From positions 40,259-104,258 of the forward strand of contig NZ_VSST01000003.1 of assembly GCF_019402665.1 (NCBI RefSeq): 64,000 bases of DNA, in the 5' to 3' direction. The notes under the pieces were generated by a model that was not told the DNA's origin, searched no databases, and was given only the letters and a program-made list of their open reading frames with translations. Both the position numbers and the translations under genes were made by a program. Source of the stretch: Bradyrhizobium canariense (lineage in GTDB: Bacteria > Pseudomonadota > Alphaproteobacteria > Rhizobiales > Xanthobacteraceae). The first letter of the stretch is position 1. Each line of letters starts with the position of its first letter. This document shows, piece after piece, positions 30,606 through 39,739 of this stretch.

Positions 30606-32219
30606 TCAGGGGCGCCGCTTGGCAACACGTCGGCGGACCGCCAGAAACACGGCGAGCGCGACGAGCATGGCCGCGGGGACATCGCCCACGCGCGCATAGA
30701 TGGTCGGCGGGATCGCGGCGGGCAGATTTGCATCCAAAACGCCTTCGATCCCGAGACCGAGGCTGGCGACGATGCGTCCCACCGGATCGATCACTGCGGA
30801 AACGCCGGTATTGGCGGAGCGAACCAGCGGCAATCCGAGCTCGATCGCGCGCATCCGCGCCTGTTCGAGGTGTTGGTAGGGGCCGGTCGAGATTCCGAAC
30901 CAGCCGTCATTGGTGAGGTTCACGATCCAGCCCGGACGCTCATTGCGTCCAGCCACCTCGCCGGGAAAGATTGCTTCGTAGCAGATCAGCGGCAGCGCGG
31001 ACGGTGCGCCGGGGACCGGTAGCGCATGCCGCACGGTGCCGGGAATGAAGCCACCGCGCACACGCGTGAGTTGCTCGAAACCGAGCTTCTCCATCAGACC
31101 CTGGTAGGGAAGAAACTCGCCGAACGGCACCAAATGCAGCTTGTCGTACATAGAGAGCACGCTGCCGTCGTGGTCGATCACGTAGATCGAATTATAGGCG
31201 CGGGTGATCGGCGTGCCCCGCGGCAGGTCGGGCGCGCGGACCGAGCCCGTGATCAGCACCGTGCCCTTGGGCAGAAGCTCCGCGATTTGCGCCATCGCAT
31301 CGGCTTCGCGAGTGAGGAAGAACGGAAAGGCGGATTCCGGCCAGATCAGGATGGTGGCATCGCGCACGCCGGTCGATTGCGGCCCGGAGGCGCGGTCCGA
31401 CAAGGCCAGATATTTCTTCATCACCTCCGCCTTGGCGGCGTAGTTGAATTTCGCGTCCTGCTGGAGATCCGGCTGCATCAGGCGCAACTTGGTGCCCGCG
31501 ACCATCGTGGTCGGATGCAGCGACAGGCGGATCGCGCCGAAGATACTCATGACCAGCAGGAGCGCCAGGGCCGCGGCCGGTGCGCGCCACGCCAGGCGGC
31601 GATCGGGCGTGCGGTCGATCAGCGCCGCGGGGCTTGCGAAGATCGCAACCGTCAGGAACGTCATGCCCCAGAGGCCGATCAGCGACGCCGTTTGTGCCAG
31701 CGGCAGCGGCTCGGACAGCGCATAACCGAACGCGTTCCAGGGAAAGCCGGTCAGCGCATGACCGCGCAGCCATTCGGTGATGGTGAGACTTGCCGCGAGC
31801 GCAAGCACGCGCGTGGCGTTCTTGGTCCAGAGCAGGCGGGCGAGCGCAAAGCCCATTGCCGTGAAGATGGACAGATAGGCCGGCAGGCCCAGCACGGCGA
31901 ACGGCGTCAGCCAGGCGAACACATCGGCATCGACGAAGAAGGCGTAGCCGATCCAGTAGAGGCCGGGCACGAAATAGCCGAGGCCGAACCAGTAGCCGGT
32001 CAGCGCCGCGGCGGGGACGCCGCGATATCGGCCGGCGCCGGCGCCGTCGATCAGCCAGACCAGCACCGGGAAGGTGATGAAAAGCACCGGGAAGGCGTTG
32101 AACGGCGCCAGTGCCAGCACCGAGAGCGCACCGGCAGCCATCGCGACGAGCGCGCGCTTCCATCCCCAGGTCAGGATGATGGCAAGCGCGATCTGGCGAA
32201 ATCGCTGGAAAGGGCTCAC
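30606..32219 (-). CDS. lnt: Apolipoprotein N-acyltransferase
   Basis: A 537-residue inner-membrane enzyme that adds the third acyl chain to lipoproteins. Six to eight N-terminal membrane segments (to about residue 225) precede a periplasmic nitrilase-like domain. The Glu-Lys-Cys triad lies in LIWPESAFPF (Glu about 293), MYDKLHLVPFGEFLP (Lys about 360) and LICYEAIFPGE (Cys about 411). A last membrane helix and basic tail follow. It overlaps corC by 4 bp in the usual ybeZ-ybeY-ybeX-lnt order. Confidence 0.96.
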   Translation of the reverse strand: MSPFQRFRQIALAIILTWGWKRALVAMAAGALSVLALAPFNAFPVLFITFPVLVWLIDGAGAGRYRGVPAAALTGYWFGLGYFVPGLYWIGYAFFVDADVFAWLTPFAVLGLPAYLSIFTAMGFALARLLWTKNATRVLALAASLTITEWLRGHALTGFPWNAFGYALSEPLPLAQTASLIGLWGMTFLTVAIFASPAALIDRTPDRRLAWRAPAAALALLLVMSIFGAIRLSLHPTTMVAGTKLRLMQPDLQQDAKFNYAAKAEVMKKYLALSDRASGPQSTGVRDATILIWPESAFPFFLTREADAMAQIAELLPKGTVLITGSVRAPDLPRGTPITRAYNSIYVIDHDGSVLSMYDKLHLVPFGEFLPYQGLMEKLGFEQLTRVRGGFIPGTVRHALPVPGAPSALPLICYEAIFPGEVAGRNERPGWIVNLTNDGWFGISTGPYQHLEQARMRAIELGLPLVRSANTGVSAVIDPVGRIVASLGLGIEGVLDANLPAAIPPTIYARVGDVPAAMLVALAVFLAVRRRVAKRRP

Positions 32220-33334
32220 TGCGGACCGGTCCCGTCGCTTGGCGGCGGGGTGGGCGTGTCGCTGGCCGACGGCTGGCTGCCATCCGGCGCAGCCTCGCGG
32301 CGCCGGCTTTCGCGCTGGGTGCGCGGCGCGGGGCGCTCCTTTCGCGTCGAGATCCGCAGTCGCTTGACCCGGCGCGGATCGGCATCGAGCACCTCGATCT
32401 CGTAATGGCCGGGGCCCGAGATCACCTCGCCGCGCACCGGCAGGCGCCCGACGAAGCTGACGAGATAGCCGCCCAGCGTCTCCACTTCCTCGCCGGCCTC
32501 CCCGGTGACGAAGTCCTCGCCGATCACGGTGCGGACGTCGTCGAGGCTGGCGCGGGCGTCGGCGATGAAGGCGTTGTCGGGCAGCCGCACGATCGAAGGC
32601 GGCTCGTCGCTGTCATGCTCGTCGTCGATCTCGCCGACGATCTGCTCGACGATGTCCTCGAGCGAGACCAGGCCGTCGCTGCCGCCATATTCGTCGACCA
32701 CCAGCGCCAGATGGATGCGAGTGGCCTGCATCTGCGCGAGCAGGTCGATCGCCCGCATCGACGGCGGCACGTAGAGCAGCTTGCGGATGATGCGCGCTTC
32801 TTCGAGCGGCAGCGCGAGATCGACCGTACGCAGATCGAGCCCGGCCGGCAGCGGCTTCTTGCGCTTGGCTTTCGTGACCCCCGACACGCGCGCACGCGCG
32901 GTCATGAAGGCAAGCAGATCGCGGATATGGACGATGCCGACGGGATCGTCGAGCGTCTCGTTGTAGACCACAAGGCGCGAATGGCCGGCGCTCTCGAAGC
33001 GGTCCATCAACTCGCCGAGCGGGATGTCGCGCTTCACCGCGATGATGTCGGCGCGATGCACCATGACATCGGCGATGCGACGCTCGTGCAGGCCGAGGAT
33101 GTTGCGCAGCATGGTGCGCTCGACCGTCGAGAAGCCGGTGTCGTCGGGCGTCGTGGCGTCGAGCACGACCTGGAGGTCGTCGCGTACCGAACCCGCCTTC
33201 CAGCCGAACAGGCTGCGAATGGCACGCAGTAGCCAACCTTCCGCGGTCGGGCGCATCACCTCGCCTGAGGTCACCACGACCGGTAAATTGGCCGTGTTGC
33301 GCGGATTGTCGTGAATCGGGTCCGAATCCGGCAT
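32216..33334 (-). CDS. Hemolysin/CorC-type CBS-domain protein
   Basis: A cytosolic protein of 372 residues from ATG 33334 (MPDSDPIHDN); an ATG 27 bp upstream would overlap ybeY. A paired CBS domain (about 80-225; MVHRADIIAVKRDIPLGELMDRF, GHSRLVVYNETLDDPVGIVHIRD) is followed by a CorC/HlyC C-terminal domain (about 245-325; ADARASLDDVRTVIGEDF, ETLGGYLVSFVGRLPVRGEVI). This matches E. coli YbeX/CorC, linked to metal efflux and ribosome maintenance. The tail is Pro/Ser/Arg-rich. It lies between ybeY and lnt. Confidence 0.9.
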   Translation of the reverse strand: MPDSDPIHDNPRNTANLPVVVTSGEVMRPTAEGWLLRAIRSLFGWKAGSVRDDLQVVLDATTPDDTGFSTVERTMLRNILGLHERRIADVMVHRADIIAVKRDIPLGELMDRFESAGHSRLVVYNETLDDPVGIVHIRDLLAFMTARARVSGVTKAKRKKPLPAGLDLRTVDLALPLEEARIIRKLLYVPPSMRAIDLLAQMQATRIHLALVVDEYGGSDGLVSLEDIVEQIVGEIDDEHDSDEPPSIVRLPDNAFIADARASLDDVRTVIGEDFVTGEAGEEVETLGGYLVSFVGRLPVRGEVISGPGHYEIEVLDADPRRVKRLRISTRKERPAPRTQRESRRREAAPDGSQPSASDTPTPPPSDGTGPQ

Positions 33335-33335
33335 C

Positions 33336-33845
33336 TCAATGCGTCCCTGGGCGGTCGGCATAGGGATCGGGAATGCCGAGATGAGCCAGGATCTCTCGTT
33401 CGAGCGCTTCCATTTCCTCGGCGTCGTCTTCGTTTTCGTGGTCGTAGCCGACCAGATGCAGGAAACCGTGCACGGCGAGATGGCTCAAATGATGATCGAA
33501 CGGCTTTTGTTCCTCGTCCGCCTCACGCCGCATGGTCTCGTAGGCGATCGCGATGTCGCCGAGCATGCGCGGCGCATCGCCCGGTTTCCATTCGCCTTCC
33601 GGCTGCAGCGCGGGAAACGACAGCACGTTGGTCGGCTTGTCGATGCCGCGCCAGTTGCCGTTCAGCGTGCGGATGCCGGCATCATCGGTCAGCATCACCG
33701 CCACTTCCGCCTCCGCAACGTCTTCGTCGACATTCTCGGCGGCGGCCGCCACGGCGCGCTGGATCACGGCCTCGGATTCGGGCTCCCGCTGCCAGCAATC
33801 GGCGACGACGAGGACCTCGGTGATGGGAAAGTTGGGGTGTGACAT
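33336..33845 (-). CDS. ybeY: Endoribonuclease YbeY (rRNA maturation)
   Basis: A 169-residue metal-dependent endoribonuclease for 16S rRNA 3' maturation and quality control. The zinc motif HGFLHLVGYDH supplies His126, His130 and His136. The segment NVLSFPALQPEG and MLGDIAIAYETM are typical. The start follows AAGGA at normal spacing. Its neighbours phoH (ybeZ) and corC (ybeX) form the known YbeZ-YbeY-YbeX set. Confidence 0.95.
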   Translation of the reverse strand: MSHPNFPITEVLVVADCWQREPESEAVIQRAVAAAAENVDEDVAEAEVAVMLTDDAGIRTLNGNWRGIDKPTNVLSFPALQPEGEWKPGDAPRMLGDIAIAYETMRREADEEQKPFDHHLSHLAVHGFLHLVGYDHENEDDAEEMEALEREILAHLGIPDPYADRPGTH

Positions 33846-33906
33846 TGTCCTTGTTCCGAACGAAGGGGCGCCGTGTCCGCGCCCATATGGTCCGGTTGCT
33901 GCCTCG

Positions 33907-34965
33907 TCAGGATTTACCGGCGGCCGGCCGCTGCGGCGCCCCTTCGTAGGCGGAGACGATCCGCGCCACGAGCTCGTGGCGGATCACGTCTTCGGCCTTG
34001 AAATGAACTTGCGCAATGCCTTCGACGCCGCTCAGCAGGCGCGTCGCTTCGGCGAGGCCCGAGGTCTGGCCGTTCGGCAAGTCGATCTGCGAGGGATCGC
34101 CTGTCACGATCATGCGGCTATTCTCGCCGAGGCGGGTCAAAAACATCTTCATCTGCATCGACGTGGTGTTCTGCGCCTCGTCCAGGATGATGGCCGCGTT
34201 GGTCAGCGTGCGGCCGCGCATGAAGGCGAGCGGCGCGATCTCGATCTCGCCGGTCTGCAGCGCGCGCTCGACGATGCGCGCGTCCATCAGGTCATAGAGC
34301 GCGTCGTAGATCGGGCGAAGATAAGGATCGACCTTCTCGCGGAGATCGCCGGGCAAAAAGCCGAGCCGCTCGCCGGCTTCCACCGCCGGGCGGGACAGGA
34401 TGATCTTGTCGACTTCCTTGCGCTCGAACAGTTGCGCGGCATGCGCGACCGCGAGCCAGGTCTTGCCGGTGCCGGCGGGGCCGATGCCGAACACCAGCTC
34501 GTGGCGCTTCAGCGCGCGGATGTAGGAATCCTGCGCCGCCGTGCGCGCGCGCACCGGGCGCTTGCGCAAATTGATGCTGTCGAAGGTGGATTTGGCTGAC
34601 TTGGCGTCGAACTCGAACAGCGAGCCCTGCGCGATCACGGCACGGATCGCGCCCTCGACCTCGCCCTGGTCGAGGTCCTGTCCCTTCACGGCCTGGGCGT
34701 AGAGCGTCTCCAGCACGCGGCGCGCGGCATCGCAGCCGTCACGCGAGCCGCCGATGGTGATGTGATTGCCCTTGGAATCGACGACGACACCGAGCCGCCG
34801 TTCGATCTGTGCCAGATGCTGGCCGTAAGGGCCGACCAACGCGGATGCGGCGCGGTTGTCGTCGAAGTCGATGACGACCTGGGTCTCGGGCGGAACCTGC
34901 ATGTCGCGGTCAAATTTGCGGCTGGGAGCGATGGAAGAAGACGAATCCGATGCGCTTTTGGGCAA
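33907..34965 (-). CDS. PhoH-family ATPase (YbeZ)
   Basis: A 352-residue P-loop ATPase that partners YbeY in RNA metabolism. An N-terminal KH-like part (DFDDNRAASALVGPYGQHLAQIERRLGV) precedes the core with Walker A GIGPAGTGKTWLAVA (about 160) and Walker B ILDEAQNTTSMQMKMFLTR. The start MPKSASDSSSS gives a short polar N-terminus. It starts 4 bp after miaB and lies 61 bp before ybeY. Confidence 0.93.
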   Translation of the reverse strand: MPKSASDSSSSIAPSRKFDRDMQVPPETQVVIDFDDNRAASALVGPYGQHLAQIERRLGVVVDSKGNHITIGGSRDGCDAARRVLETLYAQAVKGQDLDQGEVEGAIRAVIAQGSLFEFDAKSAKSTFDSINLRKRPVRARTAAQDSYIRALKRHELVFGIGPAGTGKTWLAVAHAAQLFERKEVDKIILSRPAVEAGERLGFLPGDLREKVDPYLRPIYDALYDLMDARIVERALQTGEIEIAPLAFMRGRTLTNAAIILDEAQNTTSMQMKMFLTRLGENSRMIVTGDPSQIDLPNGQTSGLAEATRLLSGVEGIAQVHFKAEDVIRHELVARIVSAYEGAPQRPAAGKS

Positions 34966-34969
34966 GGGT

Positions 34970-36358
34970 TCAGGCTCCAGTGGCGATGGGCGATAAAGCG
35001 GGCTCGTGCGCCATGGCGAGCTCGCCGAGGAAGCTGTAGCGTTCGAGGCTGTCGATCCGGACCGGCAGGATTTGTCCGATGATGTCGGGCGAGGCCATCA
35101 CATGCGCGGGCTGGAGGAAGGCGGTCCGGCCGACGATCTGGCCATCCCTGCGGGCCGGACGCTCGAACAGCACATCGACGGTTGAGCCAATCGCAGCCTT
35201 GTTGAAGGCCGATTGCTGGCTGTCGATCAGTTCCTGGAGCCGCTCCAATCGCTGGTCCATCTCGGAGGGGGACACCGTCTCCTGCATATCCGCGGCCGGC
35301 GTTCCCGGCCGGGCGGAGTATTTGAACGAATACGCAGCAGCGTAGCCGATTTGCGTGACAAGCGCGAGGGTCGCGAGAAAATCTTGCTCGCTCTCGCCCG
35401 GGAAGCCGACGATGAAATCTGATGAGAAAGCAATGTCTTGGCGTGCGGACCGGAAACGGTCGATGACATCAAGATAATCATCGGCGGTATGTTTCCGGTT
35501 CATGGCGGCCAAAATCCGGTCCGAGCCCGACTGCACCGGCAGGTGCACGAAGGGCATCAGCGCGCCGAGATCGCGATGGGCTGCAATCAGACTATCATCG
35601 ACATCGCGAGGATGGCTGGTCGAATAGCGCAGCCGCGCGATGCCCGGGAGTGCCGCGAGGTGCTCCAGCAGCCTGCCGAGCGGCCAGCTTTTTCCGTCCG
35701 GTCCCTCGCCGTGATAGGCATTGACGTTCTGTCCGATCAGCGTGAGCTCGCGTACGCCGTTCTCAGTGAGCCGCTTTACGTCATCGACGATCTTTGCCAC
35801 CGGCCGCGAGACTTCCGAGCCACGCGTGTAAGGCACGACGCAGAAGGTGCAGAACTTGTCGCAGCCTTCCTGCACCGTGACGAAAGCGGAAATGCCGCGG
35901 GCGCGGATCGCGCCGGGCTTGGGCTGCGCGAGGAAGCCGAACTTGTCCTCCGCAGGGAATTCGGTCTCGACGGCGCGGCCTTCATTGCCGGCGCGCTTCA
36001 AGAGCTGCGGCAAATGATGATAGCTCTGCGGTCCGACCACGACGTCGACGGCGGGTGCACGGCGCACGATCTCCTCGCCCTCGGCCTGTGCCACGCAGCC
36101 CGCGACCGCGATTTGCATGGTGCGTCCGTCGCGCGCGGCGGCGTCCTTGGCGACGCGCAGGCGGCCGAGCTCCGAATAGACCTTTTCCGAGGCCTTCTCG
36201 CGGATATGGCAGGTGTTGAGGATGACGAGGTCGGCGTCGTCAGCGCTGGCCGTCTCCACGAATCCTTCCGGGGCCAACGTGTCCACCATGCGCTGGGCAT
36301 CGTAGACGTTCATCTGGCAGCCATATGATTTGATGTGCAGCTTGCGCGGCGGCGTCAT
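34970..36358 (-). CDS. miaB: tRNA-2-methylthio-N6-dimethylallyladenosine synthase MiaB
   Basis: A 462-residue radical-SAM enzyme that thiomethylates A37 of tRNAs. The N-terminal domain holds the auxiliary cluster cysteines in [17 protein letters not shown] and AGCVAQAEG. The radical-SAM motif CxxxCxxC lies in [17 protein letters not shown] (about 160). The TRAM domain near the C-terminus includes [11 protein letters not shown]. Usual MiaB length. First of the miaB-phoH-ybeY-corC-lnt group. Confidence 0.97.
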   Translation of the reverse strand: MTPPRKLHIKSYGCQMNVYDAQRMVDTLAPEGFVETASADDADLVILNTCHIREKASEKVYSELGRLRVAKDAAARDGRTMQIAVAGCVAQAEGEEIVRRAPAVDVVVGPQSYHHLPQLLKRAGNEGRAVETEFPAEDKFGFLAQPKPGAIRARGISAFVTVQEGCDKFCTFCVVPYTRGSEVSRPVAKIVDDVKRLTENGVRELTLIGQNVNAYHGEGPDGKSWPLGRLLEHLAALPGIARLRYSTSHPRDVDDSLIAAHRDLGALMPFVHLPVQSGSDRILAAMNRKHTADDYLDVIDRFRSARQDIAFSSDFIVGFPGESEQDFLATLALVTQIGYAAAYSFKYSARPGTPAADMQETVSPSEMDQRLERLQELIDSQQSAFNKAAIGSTVDVLFERPARRDGQIVGRTAFLQPAHVMASPDIIGQILPVRIDSLERYSFLGELAMAHEPALSPIATGA

Positions 36359-36440
36359 GGAACCCGGGAATGAGGTGGGAGGACCGCCCTCAGATATAGG
36401 CTGAGGCCGTGGAAATCCAGCGATTGGGGGCCTTTTCGGT

Positions 36441-36535
36441 CGTCATTCCGGGGCGGGACGCAGTCGCGAACCGGAATCCAGAGGTTTTGGCACGAGATTC
36501 CGGGTTCGATGCCGGCGCATCGCCCCGGAATGGCG
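36441..36535. repeat. REPIN-like element, family G
   Basis: Left end CGTCATTCCGGGGCGGGACG and right end CATCGCCCCGGAATGGCG are inverted relative to each other; inner blocks CGGAATCCAGA and GAGATTCCGGGTTCG pair imperfectly. It occupies the gap between miaB and the HAD gene, so it falls within the likely transcript or the miaB promoter region. Confidence 0.75.
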
Positions 36536-36549
36536 CCGAGAGGAGGGAT

Positions 36550-37230
36550 TCAGCCCGCCAGAGTGTCCGCAGCGACCCGCCGGACCAGCTCCGGCAATTG
36601 CCGCATATCGTCGAACGTCAATCCGGCCCCCGCGCTCCGTAGTCTTTCGGCGTGGCCTGGCGGGCAATGGCTGCCACCGTGAAAGCCCAGCACGGTCATC
36701 CCGGCGGCATGCGCGCCGGTCACCCCGGGGACGCTGTCCTCGACCACAAGACACCGCTCCGGCGCGACATTCATCTGCGTTGCGGCGAATAGAAAAAGAT
36801 CGGGCGCGGGCTTGCCGCGTGCGACCTGGCTCGCGGAAAAGATGTTCGGAGCGAGCAGATCGTAGAGACCGGCGCAGGTGAGGCCGTGGTGGATCTTCTC
36901 CGGCGTGCCGCTCGACGCAACGCATTTGGGCAAATCGATTGCGCCAATCGCTGCGGCCACATGGGTGATCGGCTGCAAATCGCTGGCATAAAATTGCAGC
37001 GTCGCCGCATTCACCTGGCTTTCGAGATCATCGGGAAGATTGCGGCCGATCTCCTGTTCGACCATTCGCCGTGCGTCTTTCTCGGATACGCCGAGGAAGC
37101 GGACCAGCACCTGCTCCGATGTGATCGGATAGCCGTGCCGGGACAGCACATCCGCATGCGCGCGACAGGAGATCACCTCGCTGTCCACGAGCACGCCATC
37201 GCAATCGAAGATGACGAGATCGATCGCCAC
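36550..37230 (-). CDS. HAD-superfamily hydrolase (beta-phosphoglucomutase-like phosphatase)
   Basis: A 226-residue phosphatase. The nucleophile motif is VIFDCDGVLVDSE with Asp9 and acid/base Asp11; motif II is CVASSGTPEKI, motif III KPAPDLFLFAA, and motif IV CLVVEDSVPGV. The helical cap follows motif I. It would hydrolyse a small phosphorylated metabolite. It starts directly at the fur stop codon, so it is translated from the fur mRNA. Confidence 0.9.
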   Translation of the reverse strand: MAIDLVIFDCDGVLVDSEVISCRAHADVLSRHGYPITSEQVLVRFLGVSEKDARRMVEQEIGRNLPDDLESQVNAATLQFYASDLQPITHVAAAIGAIDLPKCVASSGTPEKIHHGLTCAGLYDLLAPNIFSASQVARGKPAPDLFLFAATQMNVAPERCLVVEDSVPGVTGAHAAGMTVLGFHGGSHCPPGHAERLRSAGAGLTFDDMRQLPELVRRVAADTLAG

Positions 37231-37686
37231 TTAACTTGTGGGTTTGTCGTCGTCGAGCGGGACGCAATAGAGCTCGAGCCGATGATCGACCAACTTGTAA
37301 CCGAGCTTGCGGGCGATCTCCGCCTGGAGCTTCTCGATCTCCTCGGAGGTGAACTCGATCACCTTGCCGTCGCGCAGGTTGATGAGGTGGTCGTGATGGC
37401 TGTCGCGCATCTGCTCGTAGCGCGCGCGGCCTTCGCGGAAATCATGGCGCTCGATGATGCCCGCATCCTCGAACAGTTTGACGGTACGATACACCGTCGA
37501 GATCGAGATCTTGTCGTCGACCGCGACACAGCGGCGGTACAGTTCCTCGACGTCGGGATGATCGACCGCCTCCGCGAGCACGCGGGCGATGACACGGCGC
37601 TGCTCGGTCATGCGCATGCCGGTGGCGGCACAGCGCGCCTCGATGCCGGACGCCTTGGAAGCGGGGGAAGGTTTAAGACCAGTCAT
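37231..37686 (-). CDS. fur: Ferric uptake regulator family protein (Fur/Mur type)
   Basis: A 151-residue metal-responsive repressor from ATG 37686, preceded by AGGCGGA. The winged helix (MRMTEQRRVIARVLAE, KISISTVYRTVKLFEDAG) and metal-site residues His43, His97-x-Asp99-His100 are clear. The structural-zinc CxxC after HHDHL is missing: Asn103 and Asp106 replace the cysteines. Rhizobial Fur and Mur proteins share this. Whether it answers iron or manganese cannot be told; with Irr at 7.1 kb it forms the iron circuit. Confidence 0.92.
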   Translation of the reverse strand: MTGLKPSPASKASGIEARCAATGMRMTEQRRVIARVLAEAVDHPDVEELYRRCVAVDDKISISTVYRTVKLFEDAGIIERHDFREGRARYEQMRDSHHDHLINLRDGKVIEFTSEEIEKLQAEIARKLGYKLVDHRLELYCVPLDDDKPTS

Positions 37687-37724
37687 GTAATGTCCGCCTG
37701 ACGGGGCGCTTTCTGCCATCAATG

Positions 37725-38210
37725 TTACGACAAGTCACGTCGCATCAGAAGTGCGTTCAATTGTTCCCCGCTCGGCTGCTTATAGTAGCGTTCGCGCCGT
37801 CCGACCACCACGAATCCGGTCCGGTCGTAGAGCCGCCGCGCCGGCTGGTTATTTTCCTCGACCTCGAGAAATATTGTGCGCACGCCGCGTCCTGCCAGGT
37901 GGCCGAGATGGGTCATGAGCAGCGTGCGAGAGAGGCCGCGTCCGCGATGGGCCTGGTCGACCGCGATCGAGAGGATCTCCGCTTCGTCCGCGCCGATCCG
38001 CGATACCGCGAAGCCCACGGTGTTGCGGCCGAGGCGCAACCGGTGCACCAGCGTGTTGCGCTCGCTGAGCATGCTCTCGAACTCGCCTTCGCCCCAACCG
38101 CGCGCGAACGAGGCGCCGTGGAGCTGCGCGAGCCGTGCGACGTCGCGCGCGACAGCCGGCTCGACGACGGGCGTGCCGCCGCGCCACCATTCCGAGAACC
38201 AATTCATCAT
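37725..38210 (-). CDS. rimI: Ribosomal protein S18-alanine N-acetyltransferase RimI
   Basis: A 161-residue GNAT enzyme that acetylates the N-terminus of S18 and possibly other proteins. The acetyl-CoA motif is ILSIAVDQAHRGRGLSRTLL and the C-terminal block is FLEVEENNQPARRLYDRTGF, both close to RimI. The start MMNWFSEWWRGG overlaps the tsaB stop (ATGATGA). Linkage to tsaB is the common rimI context. Confidence 0.92.
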   Translation of the reverse strand: MMNWFSEWWRGGTPVVEPAVARDVARLAQLHGASFARGWGEGEFESMLSERNTLVHRLRLGRNTVGFAVSRIGADEAEILSIAVDQAHRGRGLSRTLLMTHLGHLAGRGVRTIFLEVEENNQPARRLYDRTGFVVVGRRERYYKQPSGEQLNALLMRRDLS

Positions 38211-38902
38211 GAGCTTGCGGCTTGCGCTGCAAGCGGCAGTTGCGCGGGCGGCTTTGCGTCGGGCGCCCGCAGATAGAACGGCCGCGCCGGATTTGTCGCG
38301 GGATCGGCCGCGGCGCCAAGCCATGCCACCCAGCCGATGTCGGGCGCGGGCTGCGCGTCGACCGCGACCGGCTGCGGCATATCTGTCGGCCAGCGCTCAG
38401 CGAGGATCTTCGCGGCATTGCCGACCAGATGCGGCGCGCCGAATTGCGAAGCCGCGATCGCTTCGTCGATGGGAGCGACGCCCGGCCGCACCAGCTGACT
38501 GCCGTCACCGGCCACGATCTGGAAATAGACGTGGTCGTGCCGCGCGTCGATCGCCGAGATCACCGGCGCCGCTCCGCTCTGGCCGACGACGGCGGCGGCA
38601 TAGGCCGACAAGGTGGTCAGGCCGACGGCGGGCCGCTTCGCAGCGAGCGCAAGGCCGCGGGCCGCCGAAATGCCGACGCGCAGGCCGGTGAAACTTCCGG
38701 GGCCCATGGTGACCGCGATGCGGTCGAGCGCGGTGAAGGCGAGATTGGCTGACTGCATCACGCGCGCGATCATCGGCATCAGCGCTTCGGCGTGGCCGCG
38801 CTTCATCAGAAGCTGCTCCTGTGCGAGGAGCTGGCCGGAATCGGTGTCGAGAACGGCAACCGCGCACGCTTCCAGCGCGGTATCGATGGCGAGGATCAGC
38901 AT
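38207..38902 (-). CDS. tsaB: tRNA t6A37 biosynthesis protein TsaB
   Basis: A 231-residue ASKHA-fold partner of TsaD needed for threonylcarbamoylation of A37 in ANN-decoding tRNAs. The start LILAIDTALEACAVAVLD and MGPGSFTGLRVGISAARGLALA are the family signatures. The C-terminus is Pro/Ala-rich. It overlaps rimI by 4 bp. The gap before nfuA contains part of repeat family B. Confidence 0.95.
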   Translation of the reverse strand: MLILAIDTALEACAVAVLDTDSGQLLAQEQLLMKRGHAEALMPMIARVMQSANLAFTALDRIAVTMGPGSFTGLRVGISAARGLALAAKRPAVGLTTLSAYAAAVVGQSGAAPVISAIDARHDHVYFQIVAGDGSQLVRPGVAPIDEAIAASQFGAPHLVGNAAKILAERWPTDMPQPVAVDAQPAPDIGWVAWLGAAADPATNPARPFYLRAPDAKPPAQLPLAAQAASS

Positions 38903-38940
38903 GGAACGATCGTAGCACCATCTGTCATGGAATACTCGCC

Positions 38941-38972
38941 ATCATGGCCGGGCTTGTCCCGGCCATCCACGC
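38941..38972. repeat. Half copy of REPIN family B
   Basis: ATCATGGCCGGGCTTGTCCC and the following GGCCATCCACGCCTTTG match the left half of the 9738-9836 element nearly base for base, including the CTTGT loop. The right half is absent, so this is a solo element between nfuA and tsaB. Confidence 0.8.
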
Positions 38973-38986
38973 CTTTGCGGACCAGC

Positions 38987-39556
38987 CTACATCGGCCGGA
39001 CTTCGACCACGTCGGGGACGAAGTGCTTGAGCAGATTCTGGATGCCGTGCTGGAGCGTCGCGGTCGATGACGGGCAGCCGGCGCACGAGCCCTTCATGTT
39101 GAGATAGACGATACCGTCCTTGAAGCCGCGGAAGGTGATGTCGCCGCCGTCATTGGCAACCGCCGGGCGCACGCGGGTCTCGATCAGATCCTTGATCATG
39201 TCGACCGTCTCGGCATCGGCCTCGTCGAAGAATTCGTCCTCGTCGTCGAGATCGGCATCGCTCGCGGCGGCACCGTCGGCGAGCAGCGGCGCGCCGGACA
39301 TGTAGTGCTCCATGATGGCGCCGAGGATCGCGGGCTTGAGCTGTTGCCATTCACCGTTCGCCTTGGTCACGGTGATGAAGTCAGATCCGTAGAACACGCC
39401 GGTGACGCCGGGGACCTCGAACAGCTTTTCGGCGAGCGGCGAGCGCGCAGCCGATTCGCGGTTGGCAAATTCCATCGGTCCGCCGTCGACCACGACGCGG
39501 CCGGGAATGAACTTCAGCGTGGCGGGATTGGGAGTGGCTTCGGTTTGAATGAACAT
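38987..39556 (-). CDS. NifU-family Fe-S cluster carrier (Nfu type)
   Basis: A 189-residue protein with an N-terminal Nfu_N domain (MFIQTEATPNPATLKFIPG) and a C-terminal NifU-like domain with CxxC at Cys158/Cys161 (MKGSCAGCPSSTATLQ), where two subunits hold one 4Fe-4S cluster for delivery to target enzymes. An acidic linker (DADLDDEDEFFDEAD) separates the domains. The start follows GGAGAA. This is the alphaproteobacterial/mitochondrial Nfu1 layout. Confidence 0.94.
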   Translation of the reverse strand: MFIQTEATPNPATLKFIPGRVVVDGGPMEFANRESAARSPLAEKLFEVPGVTGVFYGSDFITVTKANGEWQQLKPAILGAIMEHYMSGAPLLADGAAASDADLDDEDEFFDEADAETVDMIKDLIETRVRPAVANDGGDITFRGFKDGIVYLNMKGSCAGCPSSTATLQHGIQNLLKHFVPDVVEVRPM

Positions 39557-39700
39557 CGTTTTCTCCAGACGTCGCCGGTTCAAGGCCGGCGCGTGCTCTA
39601 TCCACTAGCAGATGGCGACGGCGAACGCACGGTCAAGGGGTAAGTTGGCCGTTCACCTGTTATATCAGCGGGTTAGTGTAGGGGTGCCAAACTCCCGCGG

Positions 39701-39728
39701 CGTCATGGCCGGGAGCCCGGGCATGACG
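39701..39728. repeat. Short palindrome related to REPIN family B
   Basis: CGTCATGGCCGGG and CCCGGGCATGACG form a 13-bp stem with one mismatch around AG. It is an outer-ends-only version of the family B element and lies 12 bp past the stop codon of the universal stress protein gene. Confidence 0.75.
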
Positions 39729-39739
39729 AGCGCCTGAGT

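Noticed and set aside
39657..39700. Possible tRNA fragment or attachment site near the universal stress protein gene
   Set aside because: The sequence has a T-arm-like look but no cloverleaf can be drawn and no matching tRNA or second copy is present.
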